A stretch of DNA of 64,000 nucleotides from Candidatus Ruminococcus equi (GCA_018065465.1 JAGHTC010000058.1:1-64000); one strand, 5' to 3'. Positions 44,147 through 53,870 are shown, numbered from the stretch's first letter. The notes: a model not told the origin generated them from the letters alone. Made by a program: numbers and translations.

Positions 44147-46312
44147 ATGAAACGGTTGCTTGCTCAGATAGGACTTATCGGCTTTTCTGTGCTTGCAGTC
44201 GTTTTTTATTTGCCGAGAACAGCCATATATATCATTATGGCGGCAGCAATACTTGTATCGGTTATTTTCATCGTTTTCAAGAAATTTCGAACTACTGTAT
44301 TTTTACCCGCTGTTGCGCTTACTGTCTTTTTATCTTGCCTTTTAAACATTTCCTACACTGCTTTGGTTGTTGATAAACAGACAGACAATTATGCCTACGG
44401 TACGCATAGAGTTGCCGCTACTTTGTCAGACGAAAGTTATACACAATACGGTAGGTTCTACTACAAAATGAAGGCAAATGAGATAGACGGCAGAGAATGC
44501 AATATTAACTTTTTACTTACCACCGCAAATGAACTTGAGATAAATACATTTGATACAATAGAGTTTTCGTCTTCTTTTGCTGTGAACACGAACAACTACT
44601 TTAAGGCAAAAGGATATTTTCTGAAAGTCGATTCGCTCTATGAAGACTTTGATTACAACGTCACAAAAACGGATAACAAGCCGCTTTATTACTATGCTGT
44701 GAAAATCAGAGAATATGTCAGAAATGCACTTGACAGCACCCTTGATAAAGAAAGTTCCGCTTTGTGCAAAACTGTGTTTATCGGCGACAAATACAGCCTT
44801 GACAAAGATACAAAAGAACTCTTTGTCAAGACAGGTTCGACATATTTTATTGTTGTTTCCGGTATGCACTTTTCGGTAATAACAGCGTTCTTCCTCTTTC
44901 TTTTTCAAAAACTGTTTAGAAAAAGGAAAATATACATCAGTCTTACTGTATTGCTAATTATAGTATATATGGCGGTAACAGGATTTTCGGGTTCGGTACT
45001 TCGAAGCGGTATTATGATGCTTGTTGCCCTTTTGGCTCAAACAATAAAAAGAGATGTTTACCCGCCAAATTCACTCGGTTTTGCCGCTTTGGTGATTATA
45101 CTTATTTACGGCCCATACTGTGCGGGTGATATCGGAATTTTGCTTTCATTTACCGCCACATACGGTATTATTAAATGGTCAATGCCTTTATACAACAAAA
45201 TCAAAATAACAAAAGACGGAAAAATCTATACTGTTCTCAACAAAGTGTTTGCGGCATTTTGTGTTTGTATCTGCGCTAATATACTTACTCTTCCTATATC
45301 ACTGTTGGCATTCAAAGGCATATCACTTATTACACTTTTATCGGGAATGGTACTCTCTATTCCTATTGAACTGATACTTATACTTTCCCTTGCAATTTTT
45401 GCATTGTTTTACATCCCGATACTCACATTCATTACCATACCTCTTTCTTTTTTAACGAACATAATCTGCAAATTTATCCTTTGGTTTGTCGGCTTTTTCT
45501 CCTCTTTCAATTTCTCTTTTGTATATATCACAGACTCGCTTGTATACATTTTTATCGCCATGGTTGTTATTCTCGTTATTGTTATGCTGTGCTACACAAG
45601 AGAATATCATCTCGTAAAATATGTAGTCCTTATGGCTGCACTAATATTCTGCGCAGGCTTTGCTTCATCTGTATTTTTGAAAAGCGATACAGAACTGACT
45701 GTATTCTCCGCTAATGATGATGTGGCGATAATGTTCAATGATGACTCAAACTACGCTATGCTTGACTTAAACCTAACATCAAAAAGTCTCTCCGAAATTA
45801 TTGAAAAAGCAGAACAAAAAACACCAAAATTTGAATTTATCGGCGTTACAAAAGGACAAAGGGCAACAAATAATGCAAGGATTTTTTCAAAGGAATTTGC
45901 AATTTCCAAAGTAATGCTGTATGATATAGACAGCGTATATGCGGACAAAATCAAGTGCGAAAATGTAGACTTCTTCCCCGATAAATATACTGCTGTTTTT
46001 TCAGACAATATCACAGCAACATATTTGCGAACTTCAAAATGTATGGTGCAATATATCACAAACGGCAATATTTCTATTCTTGTCATTCCATACGATACAG
46101 ATATAAAAGAAATCGAGCAGGAATACCGAAGTGCAGATTATATTGTACTTTCACAAATCCCGAAAAATTATGCACTTTTGTCATGCAATAAACTGATTAT
46201 TTCCAACTATAAAAACACATCAAAACTAATTGCAAAAGAACTGACTGCAATATATAACAGCGTGATGTTTACATCAGACGGTGATGTTATTCTCGATATG
46301 GAGGTGGAATAA
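44147..46312 (+). CDS. comEC: ComEC/Rec2-like DNA-uptake channel with a degenerate C-terminal domain
   Basis: A 721-residue polytopic protein. Two N-terminal helices are followed by an extracellular OB-like region (about 60-190), the Competence domain with many helices (about 225-510; IVVSGMHFSVITAFFLFLF is the family signature), and a C-terminal region (about 515-721) in the place of the metallo-beta-lactamase nuclease domain. The metal motif HxHxDH is not present there. It probably conducts single-stranded DNA inward in natural competence. ATG 44147 follows GGTGA; a GTG 9 nt upstream is the alternative start. It overlaps holA by 1 nt. Confidence 0.88.
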   Translation: MKRLLAQIGLIGFSVLAVVFYLPRTAIYIIMAAAILVSVIFIVFKKFRTTVFLPAVALTVFLSCLLNISYTALVVDKQTDNYAYGTHRVAATLSDESYTQYGRFYYKMKANEIDGRECNINFLLTTANELEINTFDTIEFSSSFAVNTNNYFKAKGYFLKVDSLYEDFDYNVTKTDNKPLYYYAVKIREYVRNALDSTLDKESSALCKTVFIGDKYSLDKDTKELFVKTGSTYFIVVSGMHFSVITAFFLFLFQKLFRKRKIYISLTVLLIIVYMAVTGFSGSVLRSGIMMLVALLAQTIKRDVYPPNSLGFAALVIILIYGPYCAGDIGILLSFTATYGIIKWSMPLYNKIKITKDGKIYTVLNKVFAAFCVCICANILTLPISLLAFKGISLITLLSGMVLSIPIELILILSLAIFALFYIPILTFITIPLSFLTNIICKFILWFVGFFSSFNFSFVYITDSLVYIFIAMVVILVIVMLCYTREYHLVKYVVLMAALIFCAGFASSVFLKSDTELTVFSANDDVAIMFNDDSNYAMLDLNLTSKSLSEIIEKAEQKTPKFEFIGVTKGQRATNNARIFSKEFAISKVMLYDIDSVYADKIKCENVDFFPDKYTAVFSDNITATYLRTSKCMVQYITNGNISILVIPYDTDIKEIEQEYRSADYIVLSQIPKNYALLSCNKLIISNYKNTSKLIAKELTAIYNSVMFTSDGDVILDMEVE

Positions 46313-47388
46313 TGGCTCTTTTAAAAGAAGACGAATTCAAAAAAATGCTTTCATCTAGTAAATTTGAAAGTGTTTATCTTCTTTACGGTGAAGAAAAATT
46401 TCTTGTGTCACATTATACCGATTTACTTACTAAAAAAGTTGCACCTATAATAAATGAATTTAACTTCCACCTTTTTGATGATGATGCAGATATTTCGGAC
46501 ATTTCGGTCGCGGTAAATGTTATGCCCTTTATGAGTGAGCGAAATGTTGTCAAAATCGTTGATTTTGATTTCAATAAATTCAATAAAGACGACTATGACG
46601 CTTTTTTGAAAATACTGAAAAATATTCCCGATACAACTATAGTCATCATAACAATGCCGACGCTCGACGAAAAGCAAGCAAAGAAAAAGGAAGACGATGA
46701 AGAAAAAGGCAAAAAGTCTTTTGCAAAACTGAAAGACTATGTCACAAAGCACGGGGTTTGTGTGAATTTTGAACACAGGGCTGAACTCAAGCTTGAAAAA
46801 ACTCTTTGCAAATGGGCTAAAGACGGCAACTCAAAAATGAGTGAACTCACCGCGAGCAAACTTATAAACTTCGTCGGTACCGACCTTACATCTTTGCACA
46901 GCGAAGTTGAAAAGCTCTGTGCTTTTGCAAACGGTGAGGAAATCACCGAAGAAATGATAGAAAAACTCGTCACAAAAAACCTTGAAGCACAGATATTCAG
47001 CCTTTTTGATTTTATTGTAAGAGGTCAATCGGACAAGGCGATGACAACACTTTCTACTTTGTTTTTTCAAAACGAAGCACCTATCGCGATTATCACAATA
47101 CTTTCAAATGCCTATGTTGACTTTTATCGTGCAAAAGTTGCAAGGGAAAGTTCTATCTTCCCCGATGATTTTGCAAAGGAACTGAAGTACCCATCTAACA
47201 GAGTATGGGTGCTGAAAAATATGCTCAACAAATACGGCTATGTGACGACATCAGCAATAAGAAAGAGTATTGAAGAAATCACAAATGTTTACGAAAGACT
47301 TGTGTCTGTCAGTACAAATGCACAGACCGAACTTGAAAAACTTGTTGCAAAGTTGATTTTATTTGCAAAGGACAAAACCGATGAATAG
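46312..47388 (+). CDS. holA: DNA polymerase III subunit delta
   Basis: A 358-residue clamp-loader delta subunit. The N-terminus (SVYLLYGEEKFLVSHYTDLL) is the DNA_pol3_delta signature. An AAA-like fold without Walker A follows, with DIPDTTIVIITMP-type strands near 100, and then the collar domain (VGTDLTSLHSEVEKLCAFA near 188). It opens the beta clamp. TAATG overlaps the comEC stop. A position after comEC is common in Firmicutes. Confidence 0.94.
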   Translation: MALLKEDEFKKMLSSSKFESVYLLYGEEKFLVSHYTDLLTKKVAPIINEFNFHLFDDDADISDISVAVNVMPFMSERNVVKIVDFDFNKFNKDDYDAFLKILKNIPDTTIVIITMPTLDEKQAKKKEDDEEKGKKSFAKLKDYVTKHGVCVNFEHRAELKLEKTLCKWAKDGNSKMSELTASKLINFVGTDLTSLHSEVEKLCAFANGEEITEEMIEKLVTKNLEAQIFSLFDFIVRGQSDKAMTTLSTLFFQNEAPIAIITILSNAYVDFYRAKVARESSIFPDDFAKELKYPSNRVWVLKNMLNKYGYVTTSAIRKSIEEITNVYERLVSVSTNAQTELEKLVAKLILFAKDKTDE

Positions 47389-47995
47389 CGAAAAAATCGA
47401 GATAAAAGAGGCTGTTATAGTCGAGGGCAAATACGACAAAATCAAACTGCAAAGTTTTATTTCTTCACCTGTTATTGAGACTAACGGATTTCGTATTTTC
47501 AAGGATAAAGAAAAGCAATCCCTCATAAGAAAGATTGCTGATACACGCGGAATACTTGTTATAACCGACTCCGATTCGGCAGGCTTTATGATACGAAACT
47601 TTTTAAAAGGTTTTGTATCAGACGACAATATTAGGCACGCTTATATTCCTAACATCAAAGGAAAAGAAAAGCGCAAAGAAGAACCTTCAAAAGAAGGCTT
47701 CTTAGGTGTTGAGGGGATAGATATTTCCTTGATAACAGAAGCAATAGAAAAAAGCGGCGCCACAATAATAGGTAAAAGTGATATCAAAGAAAGCGGAACA
47801 AAAATTACGAAAACGGACTTTTTTGAACTCGGGCTTTCGGGAAGAGAAAATTCACATAATTTGCGAAAAAAAGTTCTTTCTTCCCTATCTCTTCCCGAGT
47901 ATCTCAGCACAAACGCTATGATAACGGCAGTAAACTGTTTGTTTACAAAAGATGAATTTGTAAAATTTATTGAAAGCATAAAATTAGCCATCTGA
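47381..47995 (+). CDS. rnmV: Ribonuclease M5
   Basis: A 204-residue TOPRIM-domain nuclease that matures the 5S rRNA ends. TOPRIM motifs are EAVIVEGKYDKIKL (catalytic Glu, about residue 13) and VITDSDSAGFMIRNF (DxD, near 60). The second half is DUF4093-like. I chose ATG 47381, 8 nt inside holA, after AAAGGA; the longer frame lacks an SD. 5S rRNA is not in the window. Confidence 0.9.
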   Translation: MNSEKIEIKEAVIVEGKYDKIKLQSFISSPVIETNGFRIFKDKEKQSLIRKIADTRGILVITDSDSAGFMIRNFLKGFVSDDNIRHAYIPNIKGKEKRKEEPSKEGFLGVEGIDISLITEAIEKSGATIIGKSDIKESGTKITKTDFFELGLSGRENSHNLRKKVLSSLSLPEYLSTNAMITAVNCLFTKDEFVKFIESIKLAI

Positions 47996-48017
47996 AAAAA
48001 TTCAGATGGCTTTTCTT
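47987..48017. terminator. Convergent terminator between rnmV and the second dacF
   Basis: A 10-bp perfect stem (GCCATCTGAA/TTCAGATGGC, loop of 4) followed by TTTTCTTTT on the plus strand; A/T-rich on the other side. Confidence 0.83.
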
Positions 48018-49325
48018 TTATCTGTATCTTCTTTTTTCTGCTTCAATTTTTTGGCGTTTTCGTGATGTTCTTACTATAATAATAACTGCCGCCAAGAGTA
48101 AAACCACAACAATTATCAGCACAATATGATTTCGAACGAAATTGAAAATAACATGGGCAATATAGTTTGTTACATGCCAGTCTATATCTTCGTTGCATAC
48201 TATATCGCAAGTACCGATTTTTTCTCCGTCATAATATACGGTGAGCGTTCCTGCTTTGTCGCCTTTTTTTATCGGGGCAAAGACTTCATCTTCTGCACTT
48301 ATATCGGCTTTTACAAGCTCTTTGTTGTAATTTTTCGGCAAAAGGCATTTTATATCCGTATTAGGTACAAGGTCAACATATCTTGCACCCCATACATTAT
48401 TTACCCACGCTCTGCCTAATTTGTCTTCGGGTGAATACAAGGTTGCATACGCAATATTGTTAAACGCCCAATCGTAAAAGTCTATTGTGTCATACATTGC
48501 ATAATTTATCTGTTCTACCTGTGAATACGGTGAGCCGAGAATTACACAAAGATAGTTATAATTATCTTTTGTAGCGGTAGATACAAGACATTTTCCCGCT
48601 TCGTCGGTATATCCTGTTTTTATACCTGTTGCATATTGGTAGTAATACTTGCCGTCTTCCTGGGTACTGTCGATAAGGAAGTTACTTGTTTTTATTTTTT
48701 CTGAAAAGCCTTTCGGCAAATATGAAGCAGTTGATGTTATTTCTGTAAAAGACTTTGTTGTCATCGCATATTTTGTTATAGTTGCAAGGTCTTTTGCTGT
48801 TGTGTAATGCTGTGAATTATACAGTCCGTGAGGGTTTACAAAATGTGTGCTGTCGCAATTAAGTTGAGCGGCCTTTCGATTCATCATATCAACGAAACCC
48901 GAAACACCGTGACCGACATAATCGGCAAGCACCAAAGCGGCATCGTTACCCGACGGCAACATTAATCCATACAGCAAATCTTTTACGGAAAACTGCTCTC
49001 CCATATGATACTCAAGCCCCATAATAGAACTTTCGGGGTCAAGAGTTGACAACGCGCTCTCGGTTATGGTAACCATAGTGTTGTCAAAATCGGGAACATT
49101 CTCCGCTACTATTATGTAGGTCATAATTTTTGTTGTAGATGCGGGAGAAACTTTGGAGTCGGCACTTTTTTCATACACAACTGCGCCGGTGTCAAGGTTT
49201 TCAAGATAAACTGCTCCTGCTGATGAAAGTATATCACAACCGAAATCAGCAGCAGATGCAGGCACAAGTGCGATAATTGAAATTATTATGAGTATAGCAA
49301 AAACAAGTGAAATAACCCTTTTCAT
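48018..49325 (-). CDS. D-alanyl-D-alanine carboxypeptidase with C-terminal membrane anchor
   Basis: A 435-residue S11 enzyme. A signal peptide spans about 1-26. The catalytic motifs are STTK (S63, K66), SGN (125-127) and KTG (236-238). A PBP5-like C-domain precedes a membrane helix (about 398-420) and a basic tail, which is a stronger anchor than in the other two copies. It lies 25 nt after plsY and is the last gene of the yceD-rpmF-DUF512-der-plsY operon. Confidence 0.92.
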   Translation of the reverse strand: MKRVISLVFAILIIISIIALVPASAADFGCDILSSAGAVYLENLDTGAVVYEKSADSKVSPASTTKIMTYIIVAENVPDFDNTMVTITESALSTLDPESSIMGLEYHMGEQFSVKDLLYGLMLPSGNDAALVLADYVGHGVSGFVDMMNRKAAQLNCDSTHFVNPHGLYNSQHYTTAKDLATITKYAMTTKSFTEITSTASYLPKGFSEKIKTSNFLIDSTQEDGKYYYQYATGIKTGYTDEAGKCLVSTATKDNYNYLCVILGSPYSQVEQINYAMYDTIDFYDWAFNNIAYATLYSPEDKLGRAWVNNVWGARYVDLVPNTDIKCLLPKNYNKELVKADISAEDEVFAPIKKGDKAGTLTVYYDGEKIGTCDIVCNEDIDWHVTNYIAHVIFNFVRNHIVLIIVVVLLLAAVIIIVRTSRKRQKIEAEKRRYR

Positions 49326-49350
49326 AAAACACCCATCCTTAAAGAATATG

Positions 49351-50073
49351 TCAAGTATCCTTTTTCTTAATTGAAAACTTCTTTTCTTCGCCTGATTTGA
49401 GTCTAACTATATTTATACGATGCTCGACAATTACGAGCAAGCCCATTCCCAAAGCACAGGCAGAAGACACGATGATATATCGCCATGTAAGTTCATTTAT
49501 AATACCAATCTTTCCCCAGAAAAAGTCGTAGCATCTGAAAAAGAAGGTGACAAATCCAAAAGATGCCGCGGCGATTATCGAAGAAAGTGAAACATATTTT
49601 GAGATAAGCAAAACGATAATAAATATTCCGAGAGTTACAAGGCCGACACGCCAGTCTACCATAATGGCAAGAGCCTCGGTAGTGACTACGCCTTTTCCAC
49701 CTTTGAACTTGAAAAATATCGGATACATATGTCCCAAAGCACAGAAAAGGCCTGCAAGATATTTTCCGTATGTTTCGTACTCATAGATAGAAAGTTCTGT
49801 ACCTGCGTGAACATTCTTAAACAGCCAGAAACCTATGAATACGGCGAGAACACATTTTGCAAAATCCAAAACAAAAGTAAGTATTGCGGGTACTACACCG
49901 ACACATCTTAGTACATTTGTCATTCCGGCGTTTCCCGAGCCCATTTCACGAATGTCTTTTTTTATTGCTATCTTTGTGATAATTATAGAGAAACTGAGAC
50001 TGCCTAGCAAATATGCAATTACTGCTATTGCAAGGCAACGAAACAGCGTATCCCACGAAATAAAACCAATCAT
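49351..50073 (-). CDS. plsY: Acyl-phosphate glycerol-3-phosphate acyltransferase
   Basis: A 240-residue polytopic enzyme for the first acyl transfer of phospholipid synthesis. Motifs are AYLLGSLSFSIIITKI (near 20), the GSGNAGMTNVLR loop (about 46-57) and FKFKGGKGVVTTEAL (about 120-134). A C-terminal tail rich in Lys follows. The ATG overlaps the der stop by 4 nt; der-plsY linkage is classical in Firmicutes. Confidence 0.96.
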   Translation of the reverse strand: MIGFISWDTLFRCLAIAVIAYLLGSLSFSIIITKIAIKKDIREMGSGNAGMTNVLRCVGVVPAILTFVLDFAKCVLAVFIGFWLFKNVHAGTELSIYEYETYGKYLAGLFCALGHMYPIFFKFKGGKGVVTTEALAIMVDWRVGLVTLGIFIIVLLISKYVSLSSIIAAASFGFVTFFFRCYDFFWGKIGIINELTWRYIIVSSACALGMGLLVIVEHRINIVRLKSGEEKKFSIKKKDT

Positions 50074-51389
50074 TTATCGTTTCTCTCCCTGATGACAAGT
50101 CTAATCGGTGTACCCGACAAGTCAAATGCTTCTCTTATTCTGTTTTCCAGATATCGTTGATACGAGAAATGGAACAACTCGGCATTATTGCAAAAGCAGA
50201 CGAATGTCGGCGGTTTTACTGATGCTTGTGTTATGTAAAAGATTTTCAATCTTTTTCCTTTATCGGTCGGCGGTTGAACTCTTGTTGTCGCCTGTGCAAG
50301 AATTTCGTTGAGCATACCCGTCTTTATTCTTGTGGCGGTAGTGTTCGCACTGTGGACAATATTTTGAAAAAGGTTGTCTAACCTCTGCCCTGTCTTTGCT
50401 GAAATAAAAACTGTCGGCGCATAACTCATAAAGGCAAAATCTCGTTCGATATCCTTTTTGAATTTGCTCATTGACTTGTCGTCTTTTTCGATTGCGTCCC
50501 ATTTGTTTACGGCGATAACGACTGCCTTGCCTGCGTCACTTGCCATACCTGCGACTTTTGTATCCTGTTCGGTAACTCCAGTCTCGGCATCAAGCATAAT
50601 AACGCATACATCACTGCGGTCAATAGCCATTTTTGAACGCAAAATACTGTATTTTTCAACGGCATCGTTGACTTTGCTTTTTCTACGCATTCCTGCCGTA
50701 TCAATAAAGACAAAAGTGCCGTGTTTGTTCTCAATTTTTGTGTCGATAGAATCACGCGTTGTACCTGCTATATCGGAAACAATACAGCGGTCTTCACCGA
50801 CAATTTTATTTATCAGTGATGATTTGCCGACATTCGGTCTGCCGATAACGGCGACGGAGATAACCTCGCTGTCTAATTCCTCTTCATTATCATTCGGCAG
50901 ATTTTTGAACACTGCGTCGAGCAAATCACCTGTTCCGTGGCCGTGGACGGAACTGACTTCGATAGGCTCAAGTCCCATATTGTAGAACTCGTAAAACTCG
51001 GGTGCAGGCTCGCCTATGGTATCGCATTTATTAACACACAGAACAATAGGCTTTGAGCTTTTCAAAAGCATTTGGCAAACTTCCAAATCGTTTGCGACAA
51101 GTCCGGTGCGTACATCACAGACAAGGATGATAACATCGGCTGTGTCAATCGCAAGTTGAGCCTGTATTCTCATTTGTGAAAGTATTACATCATCGCAGAA
51201 AGGTTCAATACCGCCCGTATCAATCAAAGTTGCTTTTCTTCCCTGCCATTCGACTTCGCCGTAAATTCTGTCACGGGTTACGCCGGGAGTGTCGTCGACT
51301 ATGGAAACACGCTGTCCGACAAGTTTGTTGAACAATGTGGATTTTCCGACATTCGGTCTGCCGACAATGGCAACAACGGGCTTTGGCAT
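50070..51389 (-). CDS. der: Ribosome-associated GTPase Der (EngA)
   Basis: A 439-residue GTPase for 50S assembly. It has two tandem G domains: G1 loops GRPNVGKSTLFN (about 8-19) and GRPNVGKSSLIN (about 183-194), with DTGG and DTAG switch II motifs and NKCD and NKWD G4 motifs. A C-terminal KH-like domain follows. Full length, essential in most bacteria. Confidence 0.97.
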   Translation of the reverse strand: MPKPVVAIVGRPNVGKSTLFNKLVGQRVSIVDDTPGVTRDRIYGEVEWQGRKATLIDTGGIEPFCDDVILSQMRIQAQLAIDTADVIILVCDVRTGLVANDLEVCQMLLKSSKPIVLCVNKCDTIGEPAPEFYEFYNMGLEPIEVSSVHGHGTGDLLDAVFKNLPNDNEEELDSEVISVAVIGRPNVGKSSLINKIVGEDRCIVSDIAGTTRDSIDTKIENKHGTFVFIDTAGMRRKSKVNDAVEKYSILRSKMAIDRSDVCVIMLDAETGVTEQDTKVAGMASDAGKAVVIAVNKWDAIEKDDKSMSKFKKDIERDFAFMSYAPTVFISAKTGQRLDNLFQNIVHSANTTATRIKTGMLNEILAQATTRVQPPTDKGKRLKIFYITQASVKPPTFVCFCNNAELFHFSYQRYLENRIREAFDLSGTPIRLVIRERNDK

Positions 51390-51390
51390 T

Positions 51391-52701
51391 TTACTCTCTC
51401 CTTTCTGTTAGTACGGCACAGACAAAATCTTCGCCGTTATTATTTATCGGGGTTACTTTTATATCAAGTGCTTTTTCAACATCTTCTACAGATGTATCAT
51501 CTAAAAACAGGTCATTTTCAAAACGGAGCATAGATGACGAAATAAGAAGTTCGTCGCCTAAGTCCTTATCTTTTAAGCCGTTTATTAAGTCTTTTCCGAC
51601 AATCAAACCGCTGACATTGATTTGTTCACCGAAAAAGTTATTTACGATAGGATAAACATTTACAAAAACATTTTCAAATTTGCTGTGAATTTCATCGGCT
51701 AATTCGCTAAGATACGGTGCAGCCGAAACACCGCAGGCAACAGATACTTTTCTTTTTATGTCTTTGCTACCCTCACGCTCAAATAAAGCGTCCTTTACTT
51801 CTTCTTTGAGCAAAGCGATAAGTCCGACACCGTTTTCGAGTGCAGGAAAATCCTCGTAAAACTCGTAGGGCGGAATTTCTCTGTTCGCTTTTATGTAGAG
51901 TTCATCTGCTGCAAACGCTACCCTGTGGCCGTATTTTTCCATACATTTCTCGCCGAAATGTTCGACTATGTCGAGGGTTTCTTCCGCCTTTTTCTTATCA
52001 AAAGGCTTTATAGGATAGAGGTTTTCACGATATTTTGTGAGTCCGACAGGGACAACAGCAATCATATTTACGCCCATATCGGTCAAATCTTTCAGGGTAC
52101 TTCTCAATTCTTCACCATCATTTATATCGGGGCAACAGACAATCTGGCAGTTGATTTCGATATTATTCTCGGCAAAGCGTTTTAATACCGATAAAGACTC
52201 ACCCGCAAAGCGGTTGTTCATCATTTTGCACCGCAGTTCTTTGTTCGTTGTATGAACAGAAACATTTATCGGGCTGATGTGCATTTTGATAATTCGGGAA
52301 ATTTCGTGTTTGGATAAATTCGTCAGTGTTATGTAGTTTCCGAACAAAAACGAAAGCCGAGAATCGTCATCTTTAAAATACAGTGTATCACGCAGGCCTT
52401 GGGGTAATTGGTCGATAAAACAGAAAATACATTTATTTTTACAACTGTGCTCTTTGTCGATAAGATAAGTTTCAAACTCCAAACCGAGTTCGTCATACTG
52501 GGACTTTTTTAGTTTTATCTTCTTTTCTTTGCCATATATGTCAAGGATAACGAGAGTCAGTTTTTCTTCAAACTGATAAAAACGATAATCAAGTACATCG
52601 ACAATTTCGTTTCCGTTTATGGAAAGCAAGGTATCGCCTGACTTGATTTTGCATTTTTCGGCAGGGCTGTGCCTTTCTACGCTTTTGATTTTTACAGACA
52701 C
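51391..52701 (-). CDS. DUF512 radical SAM-like Fe-S protein with PDZ domain
   Basis: A 436-residue protein. An N-terminal PDZ-like region (SAEKCKIKSGDTLLSINGNEI-type, about 10-40) precedes a radical SAM-type Cys triad, CKNKCIFCFIDQLPQG (about 87-102), and then the DUF512 domain. It is conserved next to der in Clostridia. Function unknown. I chose GTG 52699-52701, preceded by GAGGTGGGA; the longer frame has no SD. It ends 1 nt before the der start. Confidence 0.87.
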   Translation of the reverse strand: MSVKIKSVERHSPAEKCKIKSGDTLLSINGNEIVDVLDYRFYQFEEKLTLVILDIYGKEKKIKLKKSQYDELGLEFETYLIDKEHSCKNKCIFCFIDQLPQGLRDTLYFKDDDSRLSFLFGNYITLTNLSKHEISRIIKMHISPINVSVHTTNKELRCKMMNNRFAGESLSVLKRFAENNIEINCQIVCCPDINDGEELRSTLKDLTDMGVNMIAVVPVGLTKYRENLYPIKPFDKKKAEETLDIVEHFGEKCMEKYGHRVAFAADELYIKANREIPPYEFYEDFPALENGVGLIALLKEEVKDALFEREGSKDIKRKVSVACGVSAAPYLSELADEIHSKFENVFVNVYPIVNNFFGEQINVSGLIVGKDLINGLKDKDLGDELLISSSMLRFENDLFLDDTSVEDVEKALDIKVTPINNNGEDFVCAVLTERRE

Positions 52702-52732
52702 ATTATCCCACCTCTCATTTGTCATACAAAAG

Positions 52733-52759
52733 GTGGCGGTCAGAATTCCTGCCCGCCAC
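52733..52759 (-). terminator. Hairpin between rpmF and the DUF512 gene
   Basis: A 7-bp GC-rich stem (GTGGCGG/CCGCCAC) followed on the minus strand by CTTTTG. It is probably a partial terminator that lets rpmF mRNA exceed the downstream genes. Confidence 0.5.
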
Positions 52760-52767
52760 ATCAAAAA

Positions 52768-52953
52768 TTATTCTTCTTCCTTGTTGATTACCTGTCTGCC
52801 ATTATACATACCGCAGTTGAGGCAAACCTTATGAGGAGCCTTGTACTCTCCGCAGTTGGGACAGGTCGAAAGTGCGGGAGCGTCGAGTTTCCATACATTG
52901 CTTCTTCTCTTATCGCGTCTTGCCTGAGAGTGTTTATTTGTTGGTACAGCCAT
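52768..52953 (-). CDS. rpmF: Ribosomal protein L32 (zinc-binding form)
   Basis: A 61-residue large-subunit protein. It starts AVPTNKHSQARRDKRRSN and carries two CxxC zinc pairs, CPNC (31-34) and CLNC (44-47), in the zinc ribbon. It follows yceD (DUF177) by 29 nt, a pairing conserved across bacteria. Confidence 0.96.
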   Translation of the reverse strand: MAVPTNKHSQARRDKRRSNVWKLDAPALSTCPNCGEYKAPHKVCLNCGMYNGRQVINKEEE

Positions 52954-52982
52954 TATAAATACCTCCTTACAAATGTATATAA

Positions 52983-53474
52983 TTATTCAAAGAATTGCTT
53001 AAGTGCTTCGAGCCGAGGGTCAATTTCCTGTTTGTCACATTCACAATCGCCGTTGTTTAAGTTGTGTCCACATTTTTGACAGAGACCTTGACAGTCTCCC
53101 TTGCAAAGATACTTAGTCGGCAGATTGAGCAAAATATCGGACGCAACGAGGTCATCGAGTTCCACGCTCATATTCGGTGTTTCAATATAGTCGTCATCAT
53201 CGTCACAAAGACTTTCGATAAGTTTGTGAGAAAAGTCAAAAGAATAATCGGTTTTAACATCTTCAAAGCAACGGTCACAAGGACGGGTATATTCAAAATT
53301 CACTTTTAAATCAAGTGTTACTATACCTGCTCTGTTTTGTGCTTTGGCAAAAACCGAAACGGGAGATGTGAATGGATAAATCCCGTCGAGTTCGATATTC
53401 GACATATCTAGTTCGTATTCCGTTTCTTTTTCTGTATCGAAAGTCAAAAATACTTCTTTGAGTTCAAATAGCAT
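52983..53474 (-). CDS. yceD: YceD/DUF177 family protein
   Basis: A 163-residue YceD-family protein. The N-terminal beta region is followed by a cysteine motif (YTRPCDRCFEDV near 67). An acidic stretch (DDDDDY) and a C-terminal Cys cluster (CKGDCQGLCQKCGHNLNNG) complete it. The family is tied to rpmF and has been linked to 23S rRNA processing. I chose ATG 53472-53474, 5 nt after GGAGG. Confidence 0.9.
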   Translation of the reverse strand: MLFELKEVFLTFDTEKETEYELDMSNIELDGIYPFTSPVSVFAKAQNRAGIVTLDLKVNFEYTRPCDRCFEDVKTDYSFDFSHKLIESLCDDDDDYIETPNMSVELDDLVASDILLNLPTKYLCKGDCQGLCQKCGHNLNNGDCECDKQEIDPRLEALKQFFE

Positions 53475-53519
53475 AATAACCTCCGACACACAATAACGCA
53501 CACTAAAACACTATTTGTT

Positions 53520-53548
53520 ATTATATATAACTATAAGGCGAATGTCAA
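53520..53548 (-). promoter_or_regulatory. Promoter of the yceD-rpmF operon
   Basis: A perfect TTGACA, 17-nt spacer and TATAAT on the minus strand. Confidence 0.8.
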
Positions 53549-53573
53549 TAACAAAATTGCAAAATAAAGAGAA

Positions 53574-53870
53574 AAAACGCCTTGTAGGCGGCTTCAATTA
53601 GGGATAAATAGTCTGAAAATGTGAATATCTGCGAATAACTGCTTCAAAAATACTCGACATACGACAGTATGCCGAGCATTTTGTTCATTGTTCTTCATCC
53701 AAAATTCATCATTTTCAGATGCTTTGCAGTTTAAACGAGAAAAAATCTGTGCATGGTGAAATAAAAAAGTGCAGATATACTGTCGTATATTAAGCTTTTT
53801 TATAAGCCACTGTGCGATTTTTACCGTTTTAAACCTGTTTGCTCCCTAATTGAAGCCGCCCAAGCGTTTT
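53574..53870. mobile_element. Gene-free element with long inverted ends (MITE-like)
   Basis: The ends share an 18-bp perfect inverted repeat (GGCGGCTTCAATTAGGGA at 53587-53604; its complement at 53843-53860), extended outward to about 28 bp with a small indel (AAAACGC-TTG). Inside are further inverted pairs, such as TCTGAAAATG/CATTTTCAGA and TACGACAGTAT/ATACTGTCGTA. No ORF is seen. This fills the gap 53549-53879 together with short flanks. It could be a miniature inverted-repeat element or the gene of a highly structured RNA. Confidence 0.55.
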
